Source: Bacteroidales bacterium UBA1035
GTDB taxonomy: Bacteria; Bacteroidota; Bacteroidia; Bacteroidales; Dysgonomonadaceae
Assembly (NCBI GenBank): GCA_002316835.1
Contig: DCEG01000086.1
Coordinates: forward strand, 13,331 to 47,286
Length of the DNA: 33,956 nt
Direction: 5' to 3'
Below, one piece after another: positions 1 to 8,574 of the stretch (position 1 is its first letter; every line of letters begins with the position of its first letter). The position numbers were made by a program, and so were the translations under genes. Under the pieces are notes generated by a model, which did not search any database, was not told the origin of the DNA, and saw only the letters and a list, made by a program, of their open reading frames with translations.

Positions 1-126
1 GCCTCGTTCCGTGAAAACATTTTGTCAAAAGGCAACTCGGACGACCCGATGATCCTTTACAAGAAGTACCGCGGAGCAGAACCTAATCCAATCTACCTGT
101 TGAAAAACAGGGGATTTGTGCAGTAA
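1..126 (+). CDS. C-terminal end of M3-family metallopeptidase (Dcp-like), partial
   Basis: The window opens inside a reading frame that stays open for 41 codons and stops at TAA 124-126. The visible tail contains SFRENILSKG, then YKKYRGAEPNP and a final NRGF. This matches the conserved C-terminus of M3 oligopeptidases and peptidyl-dipeptidases, which usually reads FRxxILSxGGS...FRGREP...LLxxxG. These enzymes are zinc peptidases that trim short peptides. The HExxH metal site lies upstream, outside the window, so the assignment rests only on the tail. A weak hairpin follows before the secDF promoter, so it is probably a separate transcription unit from secDF. Confidence 0.7.
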   Translation, partial: ASFRENILSKGNSDDPMILYKKYRGAEPNPIYLLKNRGFVQ

Positions 127-149
127 TTAACTTTTATCCGGCAAGGTAA

Positions 150-178
150 GGAGGGATTCTCGGAAAAGCATTCCCTCC
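150..178 (+). terminator. weak hairpin after M3 peptidase
   Basis: GGAGGGA (150-156) pairs perfectly with TCCCTCC (172-178) around a 15-nt loop, 24 nt after the stop of the preceding gene. No T-tract follows, so termination is only inferred from position. Confidence 0.4.
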
Positions 179-230
179 CATGCAGCAAAAATAATCCAAC
201 GATATTGTTCTTAAAAAGACAAAAAAAGTG

Positions 231-238
231 TATATTTG
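231..238 (+). promoter_or_regulatory. -7 box of the secDF promoter
   Basis: TATATTTG fits the Bacteroidetes sigma -7 consensus TAnnTTTG. A TTG lies at 205-207, slightly farther upstream than usual (23 nt). The box would give a leader of about 100 nt before secDF, unusually long for this window. Confidence 0.6.
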
Positions 239-251
239 CAGGCTCAAAACG

Positions 252-277
252 AAAGGCATTTCAAGTGCCTTTATTTT
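252..277 (+). promoter_or_regulatory. hairpin plus T-tract in the secDF leader (attenuator-like)
   Basis: AAAGGCA (252-258) pairs with TGCCTTT (266-272), with one further possible G-T pair, and ATTTTT follows at once. The structure begins only about 10 nt downstream of the expected transcription start, and about 70 nt before the secDF start codon. It has the form of an intrinsic terminator placed inside the leader, so it may act as an attenuator or give a short RNA. That role is inferred from position only. Confidence 0.4.
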
Positions 278-347
278 TGATGGAAAATTTCGGATAAACG
301 CTTAGAAACTAATAAATTAATACACATAAAATAAACGTAATATTGAA

Positions 348-3284
348 ATGCAAAACAAAGGATTTATTAAAGTTTTCGCAACCATACTCACGCTTATCTG
401 CTTGTATTATCTGTCTTTCACAGTAGTTGGACAACAATACAATAAAAAGGCTGATGCGTATGCCAAAGGAGACTTGGAATTAAAAAATCAGTATCTTGAC
501 TCGCTTTCTACCGAGAAAGTCTATTTTGGATACACGTTAAAACAAATTCGTGAAAAAGAGATCGGTTTAGGACTTGACCTGAAAGGCGGTATGAACGTGA
601 TTGTGGAAATGGATGTTGCTCAGGTTCTCAGAGCGTTGGCAAATACCGATGATCCACAGTTCAATCAGGCACTGCAGGAAACGATTGTTCAAAACAGAAG
701 GGGAAGTTCATCAGACTTCATCTCTCTTTTCCGTCAAAACTACGAAAGAATAAATCCCGACGGTAGACTGGCAAACATTTTCAGTATTACCATGAGCGAC
801 AGAGTAATCCCTACAGCTACCAACGATCAGGTTGTAACCGTTCTTCGTCAGGAGGTGAAAAGCGCTGCCGATAACTCATTCAATGTGCTTCGCACCCGTA
901 TTGACCGATTTGGTGTGGTTGCTCCGAATATACAACAACTCGACCAGGCAGAACGTATCCTTATCGAAATGCCCGGTATCACAGAACCAGACCGTGTGCG
1001 TAACCTGTTGCAGGGAAGCGCTAACCTGGAGTTCTGGAAAACCTATAACGTAAATGAACTTGGCACTTATTTCAACGAAATTAACACCCGTTCGGCAGAA
1101 TACGCACAAGCTGTTCGTGGCGCTGCCGCAACAGCAACAACAGATTCAAGTGCAGTAGTTGCAACGACAGATTCTTTACTGGTTGATTCATTAGCATTAC
1201 CATCGTTAGATGCTGAAGGTGAAAAAATAGAAATCGATAGAAGCTTTGTTGAGTATTTTGCTCAGCCTTACTTTGCTATGAGCGGAGCCAGCGGCCCAAT
1301 GGTTGGAACCGCTGCAAAAAACGATACTGCAGCAGTGAACTACTTGCTCCAACGATATAAAGATATTTTCCCTGCCGACGTTCGTTTCAAATGGGGATTC
1401 AAACCCGTTGATCAACGTGAAACCTATTTCGAACTATATGCACTTAAAGGTGATGGGACCAGACGTGGACCTGCTCTTGAGGGCGATGTGGTAACCAACG
1501 CCAAGGCCGACCAGGGACAACAAGGCTCTGCATGGGAAGTTAGTATGACGATGAATTCTGCCGGAGCAAGCCGCTGGGCAAGCATAACAGGAGCCGAAAA
1601 AGGAAAATCTATCGCTATTGTTTTAGACGGATACGTTTATTCTGCACCCACTGTTAACGACAGAATTGAAGGTGGCCGCTCACAAATTACCGGCAGGTTT
1701 ACGGCTTCTGAAGCAGGTGACTTGGAAAACGTATTGAAATCGGGTAAGATGAGAGCCGGTGTCCGTATCGTTCAGGAAGATGTGGTTGGACCTTCACTTG
1801 GCCAGGAAGCCATTAAAGACGGTTTTGTATCGTTTGTTATCGCACTTATCGTATTATTTATCTTCACTTGTTTGCTCTACGGAATTATTCCGGGTATGGT
1901 AATCAACGGAGCATTGCTTATCAACTTCTTCTTCACGCTGGGAGTTTTGGCGGCATTCCAGGCAGTTCTTACGCTGCCGGGTATTGCGGGTATGATCTTA
2001 TCACTCGCTATGGCCGTGGATGCTAACGTACTTATCAACGAGCGTATCAAAGAAGAACTCGCCAATGGGAAATCGTTGCGCAAAGCACTGGAAGACGGTT
2101 ATAAAAATGCTTTCTCCGCCATTCTCGACTCTAACCTGACAACCATTATTACCGGTATTGTTCTGGCTATTTTCGGTACAGGTCCGATCAAGGGATTTGC
2201 CGTGACACTGATTATAGGTATCTCCATTTCGTTCCTCACGGCAGTATTCTTAACCCGTTTGGTCTACGAATTCCAGTTCGAAAGAGGAAGATGGCAGAAA
2301 CTTACGTTCAACACCGCATTCACGAGAGCTATTTTTAGAGAATACAGTTACGATTTTATTAAAGGCAGCAAGAAAGTTGCGATGGCAATATTAATTTTTG
2401 TTGTAGTAAGTATAGCTTCATTCTTTACATTGAAATTGAATACAGGTATCGACTTTACAGGTGGACGAAATTATATTGTACGATTCGACAAACCGGTAAA
2501 TACAAGTAATATTGAAGAAGCTTTACAACCCGTTTTAGGCGGATCTGCACAAGTAATCACTATCGGATCGAGTAATCAGGTGCGTATTTCTACCAACTAC
2601 ATGATTGAAGATGAAAGCGTCACAGTTGAAGAAGATTTGGTTAAATTGCTGGGAGAAGGATTAAAAGATTACATCGCTCCGGGAAGTACGATTGAAGACC
2701 ACATTCAGAGTTCACAAAAAGTAGGGCCAAGTGTTGCCGAAGATACGATGCGAAATGCTTTCCTTGCACTAGCTATAGCTCTGTTCTTTATGGGTGTATA
2801 TATATTTGTTCGATTCAGAAACTGGGCATTCTCCGTTGGAACTGTTGCTGCGCTTGCTGTTGATACTTTCGCCGTTATTGGATTGTATTCTCTGCTTTGG
2901 AAAGTAATGCCTTTCTCTATGGAGATCGATCAGATTTTCGTAGCTGCAATTCTGACCATCGTAGGTTACTCCATCAACGATAAGGTGGTTGTATTCGACC
3001 GCTTCCGTGAATATCACGATTTGTATCCGAAGCGGGAATTACGTACGCTGTTTAACGATTCTATGAACGCCGTATTAGCACGTACCATCAATACCGGTTT
3101 GAGTACAATTTTGGTTATCTTCTGTATCCTGTTCTTTGGTGGCGATGCCGTAAGAAGTTTTGTATTCGCCATGTTGATTGGTGTGGTTGTGGGAACCGTG
3201 ACGAGCTTGTTCGTTGCTTCGCCGGTGGCTTACTCCATCATGAAAAGACAACGGGAAAAGAAAGAATTGGACGCTAAAAAATAA
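348..3284 (+). CDS. secDF: SecDF fusion protein, Sec translocon accessory subunit
   Basis: SecD and SecF join the SecYEG channel in the inner membrane and use the proton gradient to help pull exported proteins out. This 978-aa protein is a single-chain SecD-SecF fusion, the usual arrangement in Bacteroidota. A first membrane helix lies at about residues 8-28. The SecD signature GLGLDLKGG is at 73-81, followed by a long periplasmic P1 region to about residue 480. A block of membrane helices (about 490-650) contains MAVDANVLINERIKEE. The SecF half restarts with a helix near 675-695 and GIDFTGG at 700-706, and carries the SecF motif GYSINDKVVVFDRFRE in its membrane part. The low-complexity Ala/Thr/Ser stretch near residues 258-285 is a linker in the periplasmic part. 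It has its own promoter and a strong terminator, so it appears monocistronic. Confidence 0.97.
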   Translation: MQNKGFIKVFATILTLICLYYLSFTVVGQQYNKKADAYAKGDLELKNQYLDSLSTEKVYFGYTLKQIREKEIGLGLDLKGGMNVIVEMDVAQVLRALANTDDPQFNQALQETIVQNRRGSSSDFISLFRQNYERINPDGRLANIFSITMSDRVIPTATNDQVVTVLRQEVKSAADNSFNVLRTRIDRFGVVAPNIQQLDQAERILIEMPGITEPDRVRNLLQGSANLEFWKTYNVNELGTYFNEINTRSAEYAQAVRGAAATATTDSSAVVATTDSLLVDSLALPSLDAEGEKIEIDRSFVEYFAQPYFAMSGASGPMVGTAAKNDTAAVNYLLQRYKDIFPADVRFKWGFKPVDQRETYFELYALKGDGTRRGPALEGDVVTNAKADQGQQGSAWEVSMTMNSAGASRWASITGAEKGKSIAIVLDGYVYSAPTVNDRIEGGRSQITGRFTASEAGDLENVLKSGKMRAGVRIVQEDVVGPSLGQEAIKDGFVSFVIALIVLFIFTCLLYGIIPGMVINGALLINFFFTLGVLAAFQAVLTLPGIAGMILSLAMAVDANVLINERIKEELANGKSLRKALEDGYKNAFSAILDSNLTTIITGIVLAIFGTGPIKGFAVTLIIGISISFLTAVFLTRLVYEFQFERGRWQKLTFNTAFTRAIFREYSYDFIKGSKKVAMAILIFVVVSIASFFTLKLNTGIDFTGGRNYIVRFDKPVNTSNIEEALQPVLGGSAQVITIGSSNQVRISTNYMIEDESVTVEEDLVKLLGEGLKDYIAPGSTIEDHIQSSQKVGPSVAEDTMRNAFLALAIALFFMGVYIFVRFRNWAFSVGTVAALAVDTFAVIGLYSLLWKVMPFSMEIDQIFVAAILTIVGYSINDKVVVFDRFREYHDLYPKRELRTLFNDSMNAVLARTINTGLSTILVIFCILFFGGDAVRSFVFAMLIGVVVGTVTSLFVASPVAYSIMKRQREKKELDAKK

Positions 3285-3310
3285 TCGATATATTACGCAT
3301 TATTAAGTTA

Positions 3311-3338
3311 AACGGGTTGCATTTGCAGCCCGTTTTTT
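3311..3338 (+). terminator. intrinsic terminator of secDF
   Basis: AACGGGTTGC (3311-3320) pairs with GCAGCCCGTT (3325-3334) with one G-T pair and an ATTT loop. The second arm runs into TTTTTT. Confidence 0.9.
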
Positions 3339-3360
3339 GTTGCATTAGCAAACAAATTAC

Positions 3361-3368
3361 TAATTTTG
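3361..3368 (+). promoter_or_regulatory. -7 box upstream of the beta-propeller gene
   Basis: TAATTTTG fits TAnnTTTG and ends 22 nt before the ATG at 3391, the spacing seen for most genes in this window. Confidence 0.6.
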
Positions 3369-3390
3369 TTGCGTAATAAACCACAAGATT

Positions 3391-4941
3391 ATGAAAAAAA
3401 CGCTATCGATTATCTTTCTTTTGTGCTTTGCTATAACCGTAAACGCTCAAAACACTACCAATGATTTCTTTTTTGTGAAAGACACCGTTGTCGGAAAAAC
3501 TTTTGACGGCAATGACATTGTTGCAACATACTACAAACCGCAACACAAGATCTATCAGTGGCATTGGGACGGATTTTCGGATAACCTGTTGCTTGAACTC
3601 CGGCAGACAAATAAAAAAGGCACTTCGTTTAGGAACGAAGGGAGTATCGTAATGATCGATTTAGACGATAAATCGGTTAAATGGAGTCGAAAAGTCAATT
3701 ACAACAATTCAGAAACCAAACAACAAGGAAAATATCTCTTTTTTTCAGAAAAGAAAAGGAACTATTCACTCGATCCCGAGACCGGAAATATACTTTGGGA
3801 AAACCGGAACAACTTCTATTTTATCGACCCAAAACTGAATATCGGTGTGGGGTATCCGGTTCAGAGTATGTCTAATAACCTGTCGGCAATTGATTTATCC
3901 AACGGTAACACGCTGTGGACAAAACCGGTTGACAGAACACACGGCTGGGACGATGCTTACATGCTCACCGATTCTGTTCTTCTGGTTGCCGTCAACGGAA
4001 TTCAGGCGCTGGAATTGCCCACCGGAAATGGCTGGACTTACAAAGCCGCTACCAGTCAAAAGAAAATCGGACAGATGATTGCGGTAAATGTTATTGGTAT
4101 TTTATCAGAAGTTCTGTTTGGCAGCGGCATTTATCAAACCAGCCCCGACGAAGTGACGGAAATGAATTCCAACATGTTGATTGACACAAATAATAATGTA
4201 ATTTATGCTTCACGTGATAAGATTTCTAAAGTGAATACTTTGGGAGAAATTATGTGGAGTATTCCATTGTCCACAAAAATCACATCTAAATCATCACTTT
4301 TCCTGATGGATTCAACAGTTTATATGATCAATCGCGGTTACGCTTTCTACAATGGTGGTTTTTCGATGATCGGCGATCCCTATTTTGCCGCTTTTGATAT
4401 GAACGACGGAAGTCAACGATACCTCAATATGATTCCTGAGAAAAAGGAGTTTATCCGCAATTTCCAGGTTGTAAACGATATACTCTTCCTGGTTTTCGAA
4501 AATAAAATCGCTACTTATTCTCTGGCAGACGGCCGTATGTTAACAGAAAAGATAATCGGTCTGGAGAAAGGTGAACAGCTAGATGCATTTGTAGAATCGG
4601 GAATTTATGTTCGTCAGAACGATTCTACTTTTATGGATATGGCTGCCGCTTATCCTGATCAGAATTTAATGATGACTTCCGAAAATCGGGTGATTTCACT
4701 AACTGACAGTTTGGAAACGCTAATCACTTACGACAAAAATGATGTTTTTGAAAAGACAATCGATACCGGGATTTACAGACTTCTTACTAACGACGAAACA
4801 GAATTTATCGTTTGTGATTTTTCGGGAGAAACAGTAGCTAAAATTAAGGCTTCGCCTAATATGTTTGTATCAAACAACAAGTTGTATACTTTCGACAAAG
4901 ATTCATTCTGGGAATTGGATTTGAATGCTATTTCGCGATAA
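3391..4941 (+). CDS. secreted PQQ-like beta-propeller protein of unknown function
   Basis: The 516-aa product starts with a clean signal peptide (MKKTLSIIFLLCFAITVNA, cleavage before Q20), so it should be exported to the periplasm or beyond. Its body has repeated blade-like units with a D-x-x-x-x-x-x-x-W pattern, such as MIDLDDKSVKWSRK, SLDPETGNILWENR, AIDLSNGNTLWTKP and FDMNDGSQRYLNM. These resemble PQQ-like or WD-type propeller blades. No catalytic residues or cofactor site can be named; such proteins often serve as interaction or assembly platforms, like BamB, but nothing here ties it to the Bam complex. It has its own promoter and is separated from secDF by a terminator, so proximity to secDF is not evidence of joint function. 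Confidence 0.75.
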   Translation: MKKTLSIIFLLCFAITVNAQNTTNDFFFVKDTVVGKTFDGNDIVATYYKPQHKIYQWHWDGFSDNLLLELRQTNKKGTSFRNEGSIVMIDLDDKSVKWSRKVNYNNSETKQQGKYLFFSEKKRNYSLDPETGNILWENRNNFYFIDPKLNIGVGYPVQSMSNNLSAIDLSNGNTLWTKPVDRTHGWDDAYMLTDSVLLVAVNGIQALELPTGNGWTYKAATSQKKIGQMIAVNVIGILSEVLFGSGIYQTSPDEVTEMNSNMLIDTNNNVIYASRDKISKVNTLGEIMWSIPLSTKITSKSSLFLMDSTVYMINRGYAFYNGGFSMIGDPYFAAFDMNDGSQRYLNMIPEKKEFIRNFQVVNDILFLVFENKIATYSLADGRMLTEKIIGLEKGEQLDAFVESGIYVRQNDSTFMDMAAAYPDQNLMMTSENRVISLTDSLETLITYDKNDVFEKTIDTGIYRLLTNDETEFIVCDFSGETVAKIKASPNMFVSNNKLYTFDKDSFWELDLNAISR

Positions 4942-4980
4942 AAACTTGAGATTATAACATTCGGTTTCGGTTATTTTTTA

Positions 4981-4988
4981 TAATTTTG
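4981..4988 (+). promoter_or_regulatory. -7 box of tRNA-Thr promoter
   Basis: TAATTTTG fits TAnnTTTG and lies 15 nt before the 5' end of the tRNA. Confidence 0.6.
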
Positions 4989-5002
4989 CATCCCGAAACT
5001 TC

Positions 5003-5075
5003 GCCACAATAGCTCAGTTGGTAGAGTAACGCATTCGTAACGCGTCGGTCGCGAGTTCGAATCTCGCTTGTGGCT
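5003..5075 (+). tRNA. tRNA-Thr, anticodon CGT
   Basis: A full cloverleaf can be drawn. The acceptor is GCCACAA/TTGTGGC, the D-arm GCTC/GAGT, the anticodon loop TTCGTAA with anticodon CGT (reads ACG), the T-arm GCGAG/CTCGC with TTCGAAT, and the discriminator is T. CCA is not encoded. Two weaknesses are visible: the last anticodon-stem pair is A-C (31-39), and the D-stem has a G-T at 10-25. The gene stands alone with its own promoter and terminator. Confidence 0.95.
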
Positions 5076-5084
5076 CATCTCACA

Positions 5085-5118
5085 AAGTCTTTAGCCGGTT
5101 CCGGTTAAAGACTTTTTT
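5085..5118 (+). terminator. intrinsic terminator of tRNA-Thr
   Basis: AGTCTTTAGCC (5086-5096) pairs with GGTTAAAGACT (5103-5113) through one G-T pair, followed by a six-T run. The T-run overlaps the stop codon of the convergent glycosyltransferase gene. The same stem could serve the opposite strand, although its U-tract there is poor. Confidence 0.88.
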
Positions 5119-6202
5119 AGTTGGTTTCGCAAATCTCTTTGATAAACCGTTCTTCCGCCTGATGCACCCAATCACGAAAGTTTTCATCGGGTCGGTAATG
5201 GGGTATGAAATTCAATAATTTATTCAATTTAAACTTCATACTGCTTATTCCCGCTCCCGAAAGACTGGCATCATAAGCATTAAATTCCTGTTCAACATGT
5301 ACAGGAATCATCAGAATTGGTTTTTTATAATATAATGCTTCGCATATCGATTCAAAACCCGATGTGGTGGCATAAGCCATACTACCCGCCATACTTTTCA
5401 GGAAAAGTTCATCGTTTAGTCGGTGAAGAATCAGATTCTCGTCAATCACGGTGGTATCGTCGGCATCTTTTTTATCCCAGAAAAACCGGATGGGAATGTG
5501 GGGATTTTTGGTATGCCAATCGAGGATTTCTTCATAATATCCCGTGTTGATCATGTATCCATGAATATAATCGCCTTCAGTAGGCTCGTTATCAAAAACC
5601 TCCTGTCTAAGAAGCGGCGGAACAACTACAAGATTTTTTTCGCTGCTTCCCGGCATATCACGAAACGAAAGCGCCAAGATCTTTGACGAGCACTGACAGG
5701 TAACCCTCGTTATCATCCGAAGAAAATAATATTTAATATCTTGTTCGCTGGTGGTTTTGTATTTTGGATTAAGCAATATATATTGGTGGGCGATGCTAAT
5801 TAATCTGACATTCAATTTCTTATCAAATCGATACGTTCTGAATGCCACTCCGGTAATCATTTCATAGAAATTGATAACTGCATCGGGGCAGTATTCTTCA
5901 ATTTTGGATTTGACAAAAAGGATACTTTTGCGAAAAAGTAGTGGTTGCGAAAAATTGTTGATAACACTTAATGCAAGATTCGGACGTTTCTGTCTATACA
6001 ACGTAGTGAAATTTGGGCTTCTGAAATCAAAAACGGGTGCATCAATTTTATCGAGATAAAACTTCGGAATTTGTCTTGAATCGTCCTTGCCTACCAACAC
6101 AGCTACAACCTCGTGCCCGTGCTTTCTCAATATAGACGCCAAAGAGAGCGATTGTGTAAAGTGTCCCCTACCCTCGCCCTGTACGGTAAATAAAAATCTC
6201 AC
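5117..6202 (-). CDS. GT-B-fold glycosyltransferase (MurG/GT28-like)
   Basis: A 361-aa protein beginning with GTG. The N-terminal FTVQGEGRGHFTQSLSLA matches the glycine-rich acceptor-binding loop of GT-B enzymes, which often reads GxGxGH. The C-terminal half carries TTSGFESICEALYYKKP, then the Pro-rich PVHVEQEFNA, the nucleotide-sugar site layout of MurG and GT28/GT1 enzymes. It should transfer a sugar from a nucleotide donor to an unknown acceptor at the cytoplasmic face. No signal peptide or membrane helix is seen. Its own -7 box sits 24 nt upstream. It follows pyrC and a polyprenol-phosphate mannosyltransferase on the same strand, which may hint at envelope glycan synthesis, but the substrate cannot be read from the sequence. 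Confidence 0.8.
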   Translation of the reverse strand: MRFLFTVQGEGRGHFTQSLSLASILRKHGHEVVAVLVGKDDSRQIPKFYLDKIDAPVFDFRSPNFTTLYRQKRPNLALSVINNFSQPLLFRKSILFVKSKIEEYCPDAVINFYEMITGVAFRTYRFDKKLNVRLISIAHQYILLNPKYKTTSEQDIKYYFLRMITRVTCQCSSKILALSFRDMPGSSEKNLVVVPPLLRQEVFDNEPTEGDYIHGYMINTGYYEEILDWHTKNPHIPIRFFWDKKDADDTTVIDENLILHRLNDELFLKSMAGSMAYATTSGFESICEALYYKKPILMIPVHVEQEFNAYDASLSGAGISSMKFKLNKLLNFIPHYRPDENFRDWVHQAEERFIKEICETN

Positions 6203-6225
6203 AGTTATTTCTTCTTGATTTCGCG

Positions 6226-6233
6226 CAAAGGTA
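6226..6233 (-). promoter_or_regulatory. -7 box of the glycosyltransferase gene
   Basis: Read on the minus strand the site is TACCTTTG, fitting TAnnTTTG, 24 nt before the GTG start. It gives this gene a promoter independent of the upstream pyrC. Confidence 0.55.
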
Positions 6234-6295
6234 TAAAAATATTATTACAATTTTGTTACAACCTTTTACCGATTCGAAATTTTGTTGATAAAGTG

Positions 6296-7636
6296 CTATC
6301 GATTGAATGTTAATGCTTTTCCCAAAGCCGACTCTATGATCTTGCCTTTATCGAAAACCAAATTTCCGTTAACAAAAGTTTTTTCAATACTGTGCTTAAA
6401 AGTTTGTCCCTCGAACGGCGACCAACCGCATTTGTACAATATGTTTTCTTTATCTACTGTGTAAGATTTACCGGGATTCACCAATACTAAATCAGCATAG
6501 TATCCTTCACGGATATATCCTCTATCTTTTACCTGAAACAGTTCTGCCGGAGCATGACACATTTTTTCGACTACAAATTCTTTCGAATACAGACCTTGTA
6601 TTGATAATTCAAGCATAGCTTGCAACGAATGTTGTACTAACGGACCACCCGAAGCAGCTTTCAGGCATCCGCCCTCTTTTTCGCTCAACAAATGCGGTGC
6701 GTGATCGGTGGCAACTATATCCAGTTTTCCTGATTTCAGCGCGGAACGCAAAGCATCGCGGTCGGCTTGGTCTTTTACTGCCGGATTCCATTTAATGCGC
6801 GTGCCTAATCGGTCATAATCTTCATCAGTAAACCACAGATGATGCACACACACTTCTGATGAGATTTTTTTATCTTTAATGGGTGAAGTACTGAACAAAC
6901 TCATTTCACGGGCAGTAGAAAGATGCAGCACATGCAAACGTGAACCGTATTTATCAGCTAACTCAACTGCTTGTGCAGAAGACAGATAACAAGCTTCCTC
7001 ACTGCGGATAAGAGGATGATACTGAATAGGTATATCTTCTCCGAATTGCTTTTTGTAAATATCTATGTTCTGGCGGATGATTTCCTCTTTTTCGCAATGT
7101 GTAGCAATAAGCGAATCTACTTCAGCAAAAATCTGTTGTAACGCTTTTTCGTCATCCACCAACATATTTCCGGTAGAAGCTCCCATGAATACTTTCACAC
7201 CACACACGTTCTTTTTGTCAACTTTTATTAATTCCTTGATATTCTCGTTTGTTGCACCTAAATAGAATGAATAATTTGCGATAGATTTTTGTGCTCCAAT
7301 CTCAAACTTTTCGTTTAAAGCATTAATGGTAACCGTCTGCGGATTAGTGTTGGGCATTTCCATAAACGAAGTTACGCCTCCGGCGACAGCAGCGCGACTT
7401 TCTGAAGCTATATCGCCTTTATGAGTAAGTCCCGGTTCGCGAAAATGAACCTGGTCGTCAATCGCACCGGGAATCAGATACAAATTTCTTGAATCAATTA
7501 TTTCGTGGCAGCGTTGGAGGATATTTTCGGGAACTTCGTTTTCGAAGATTTTAGATATTCTTTCTCCTTCTATAAGCACTGAGCCGATGAATGAACGGCC
7601 CTCGTTTATAATATTTGCCTTATGTATAAGTTTCAT
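6296..7636 (-). CDS. pyrC: dihydroorotase
   Basis: Dihydroorotase closes N-carbamoyl-aspartate to dihydroorotate, the third step of de novo pyrimidine synthesis, in the cytoplasm. The start is placed at MKLIHKANI, because the reading frame upstream runs back through the mannosyltransferase gene; this gives 446 aa, usual for the class I amidohydrolase form. Visible metal and substrate sites are DDQVHFREPG, CGVKVFMG (the lysine that is carbamylated in the family), THCEKEE, LHVLHLSTA and ATDHAPH. The usual HxH near the start is QxH here. I recall this as a shared trait of Bacteroidales dihydroorotases rather than a defect. The ATG overlaps the upstream stop as ATGA, pointing to translational coupling. 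The stop is TAG. Confidence 0.93.
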   Translation of the reverse strand: MKLIHKANIINEGRSFIGSVLIEGERISKIFENEVPENILQRCHEIIDSRNLYLIPGAIDDQVHFREPGLTHKGDIASESRAAVAGGVTSFMEMPNTNPQTVTINALNEKFEIGAQKSIANYSFYLGATNENIKELIKVDKKNVCGVKVFMGASTGNMLVDDEKALQQIFAEVDSLIATHCEKEEIIRQNIDIYKKQFGEDIPIQYHPLIRSEEACYLSSAQAVELADKYGSRLHVLHLSTAREMSLFSTSPIKDKKISSEVCVHHLWFTDEDYDRLGTRIKWNPAVKDQADRDALRSALKSGKLDIVATDHAPHLLSEKEGGCLKAASGGPLVQHSLQAMLELSIQGLYSKEFVVEKMCHAPAELFQVKDRGYIREGYYADLVLVNPGKSYTVDKENILYKCGWSPFEGQTFKHSIEKTFVNGNLVFDKGKIIESALGKALTFNR

Positions 7637-8376
7637 GACTTTTTGGGTTTTATCTTGCCCGTAATTTTTCGCCACCGTAGATTCATCACTCCAAAAAAGG
7701 CTTCACCGAAAATGCTGGTATTCATTTTGGAAGTTCCCAACTGGCGATTAACAAATATAACCGATACTTCTTTTATTTTGAATCCAAGCGCGTAAGCGGT
7801 GTATTTCATCTCAATCTGAAAGGCGTAGCCTTTGAATTTTATTTTATCGAGATCGATGGTTTCCAGCACTTTCCGTTTGTAGCAAACAAATCCGGCAGTG
7901 GTATCCTTTATATCGACGCTTGTGACCATCTGTACGTATTTTGATGCAAAATACGACATCAATATGCGCCCCATCGGCCAGTTGACCACATTTACGCCGT
8001 TGCTGTATCTCGAGCCGATAGACATATCATATCCTTCATCATGACAAGCAGAATACAATCGTAGTAAATCATTGGGAGCATGCGAAAAATCGGCATCCAT
8101 CTCAAAAACATATTCATAATCATGACTCAGTGCCCATTTAAAACCATGTATATAGGCAGTCCCTAATCCCAGTTTTCCTTTTCGCTCTTCAATAAACAGC
8201 CGGTTTGAAAATTCGATTTCCATCAATCGGTGAACAATGGCAGCTGTACCGTCTGGCGATCCGTCATCAATGACAAGTATGTGAAACTGTTTTGGTAAGC
8301 CGAAAACCGCTCGGATTATGTTTTCGATGTTTTCTTTTTCGTTATACGTGGGTATAATTACAATACTGTCGGACAT
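7633..8376 (-). CDS. polyprenol monophosphomannose synthase (GT2)
   Basis: A 247-aa GT2 enzyme that should move mannose from GDP-mannose onto a polyprenyl phosphate at the inner membrane, making the lipid donor for mannosylation. Motifs in order are IIPTYNEKENI at the nucleotide site, DDGSPDGT, EMDADFSHAP (the metal-binding DxD type) and QLGTSKMN near the end. Sequence stops at the catalytic domain, without the C-terminal membrane helices of some relatives. The start was set at MSDSIVII: upstream codons run into the tRNA-fMet gene, and a -7 box lies 18 nt before this ATG. Gene end and pyrC start share ATGA. Family members are hard to separate by donor, so mannose is likely rather than proven. 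Confidence 0.88.
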   Translation of the reverse strand: MSDSIVIIPTYNEKENIENIIRAVFGLPKQFHILVIDDGSPDGTAAIVHRLMEIEFSNRLFIEERKGKLGLGTAYIHGFKWALSHDYEYVFEMDADFSHAPNDLLRLYSACHDEGYDMSIGSRYSNGVNVVNWPMGRILMSYFASKYVQMVTSVDIKDTTAGFVCYKRKVLETIDLDKIKFKGYAFQIEMKYTAYALGFKIKEVSVIFVNRQLGTSKMNTSIFGEAFFGVMNLRWRKITGKIKPKKS

Positions 8377-8393
8377 AGAATTGAAATTTATAT

Positions 8394-8401
8394 CAAAAGT
8401 A
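8394..8401 (-). promoter_or_regulatory. -7 box of the mannosyltransferase-pyrC operon
   Basis: TACTTTTG on the minus strand, 18 nt before the start at 8376. It lies between this gene and the divergent tRNA-fMet promoter. Confidence 0.5.
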
Positions 8402-8441
8402 CGATTTAAAACGCAGAAAGTAAAAAAGAAATACAAAAAAC

Positions 8442-8472
8442 TTGTTTTATTAATTAAAACATTGTATCTTTG
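8442..8472 (+). promoter_or_regulatory. promoter of tRNA-fMet
   Basis: TTG at 8442-8444 and TATCTTTG at 8465-8472 are separated by 20 nt, a textbook Bacteroidetes -33/-7 pair. The tRNA starts 24 nt later. Confidence 0.8.
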
Positions 8473-8495
8473 CACCTCAATTAATGAAAATACAT

Positions 8496-8568
<73 letters not shown>

Positions 8569-8574
8569 CTATCG

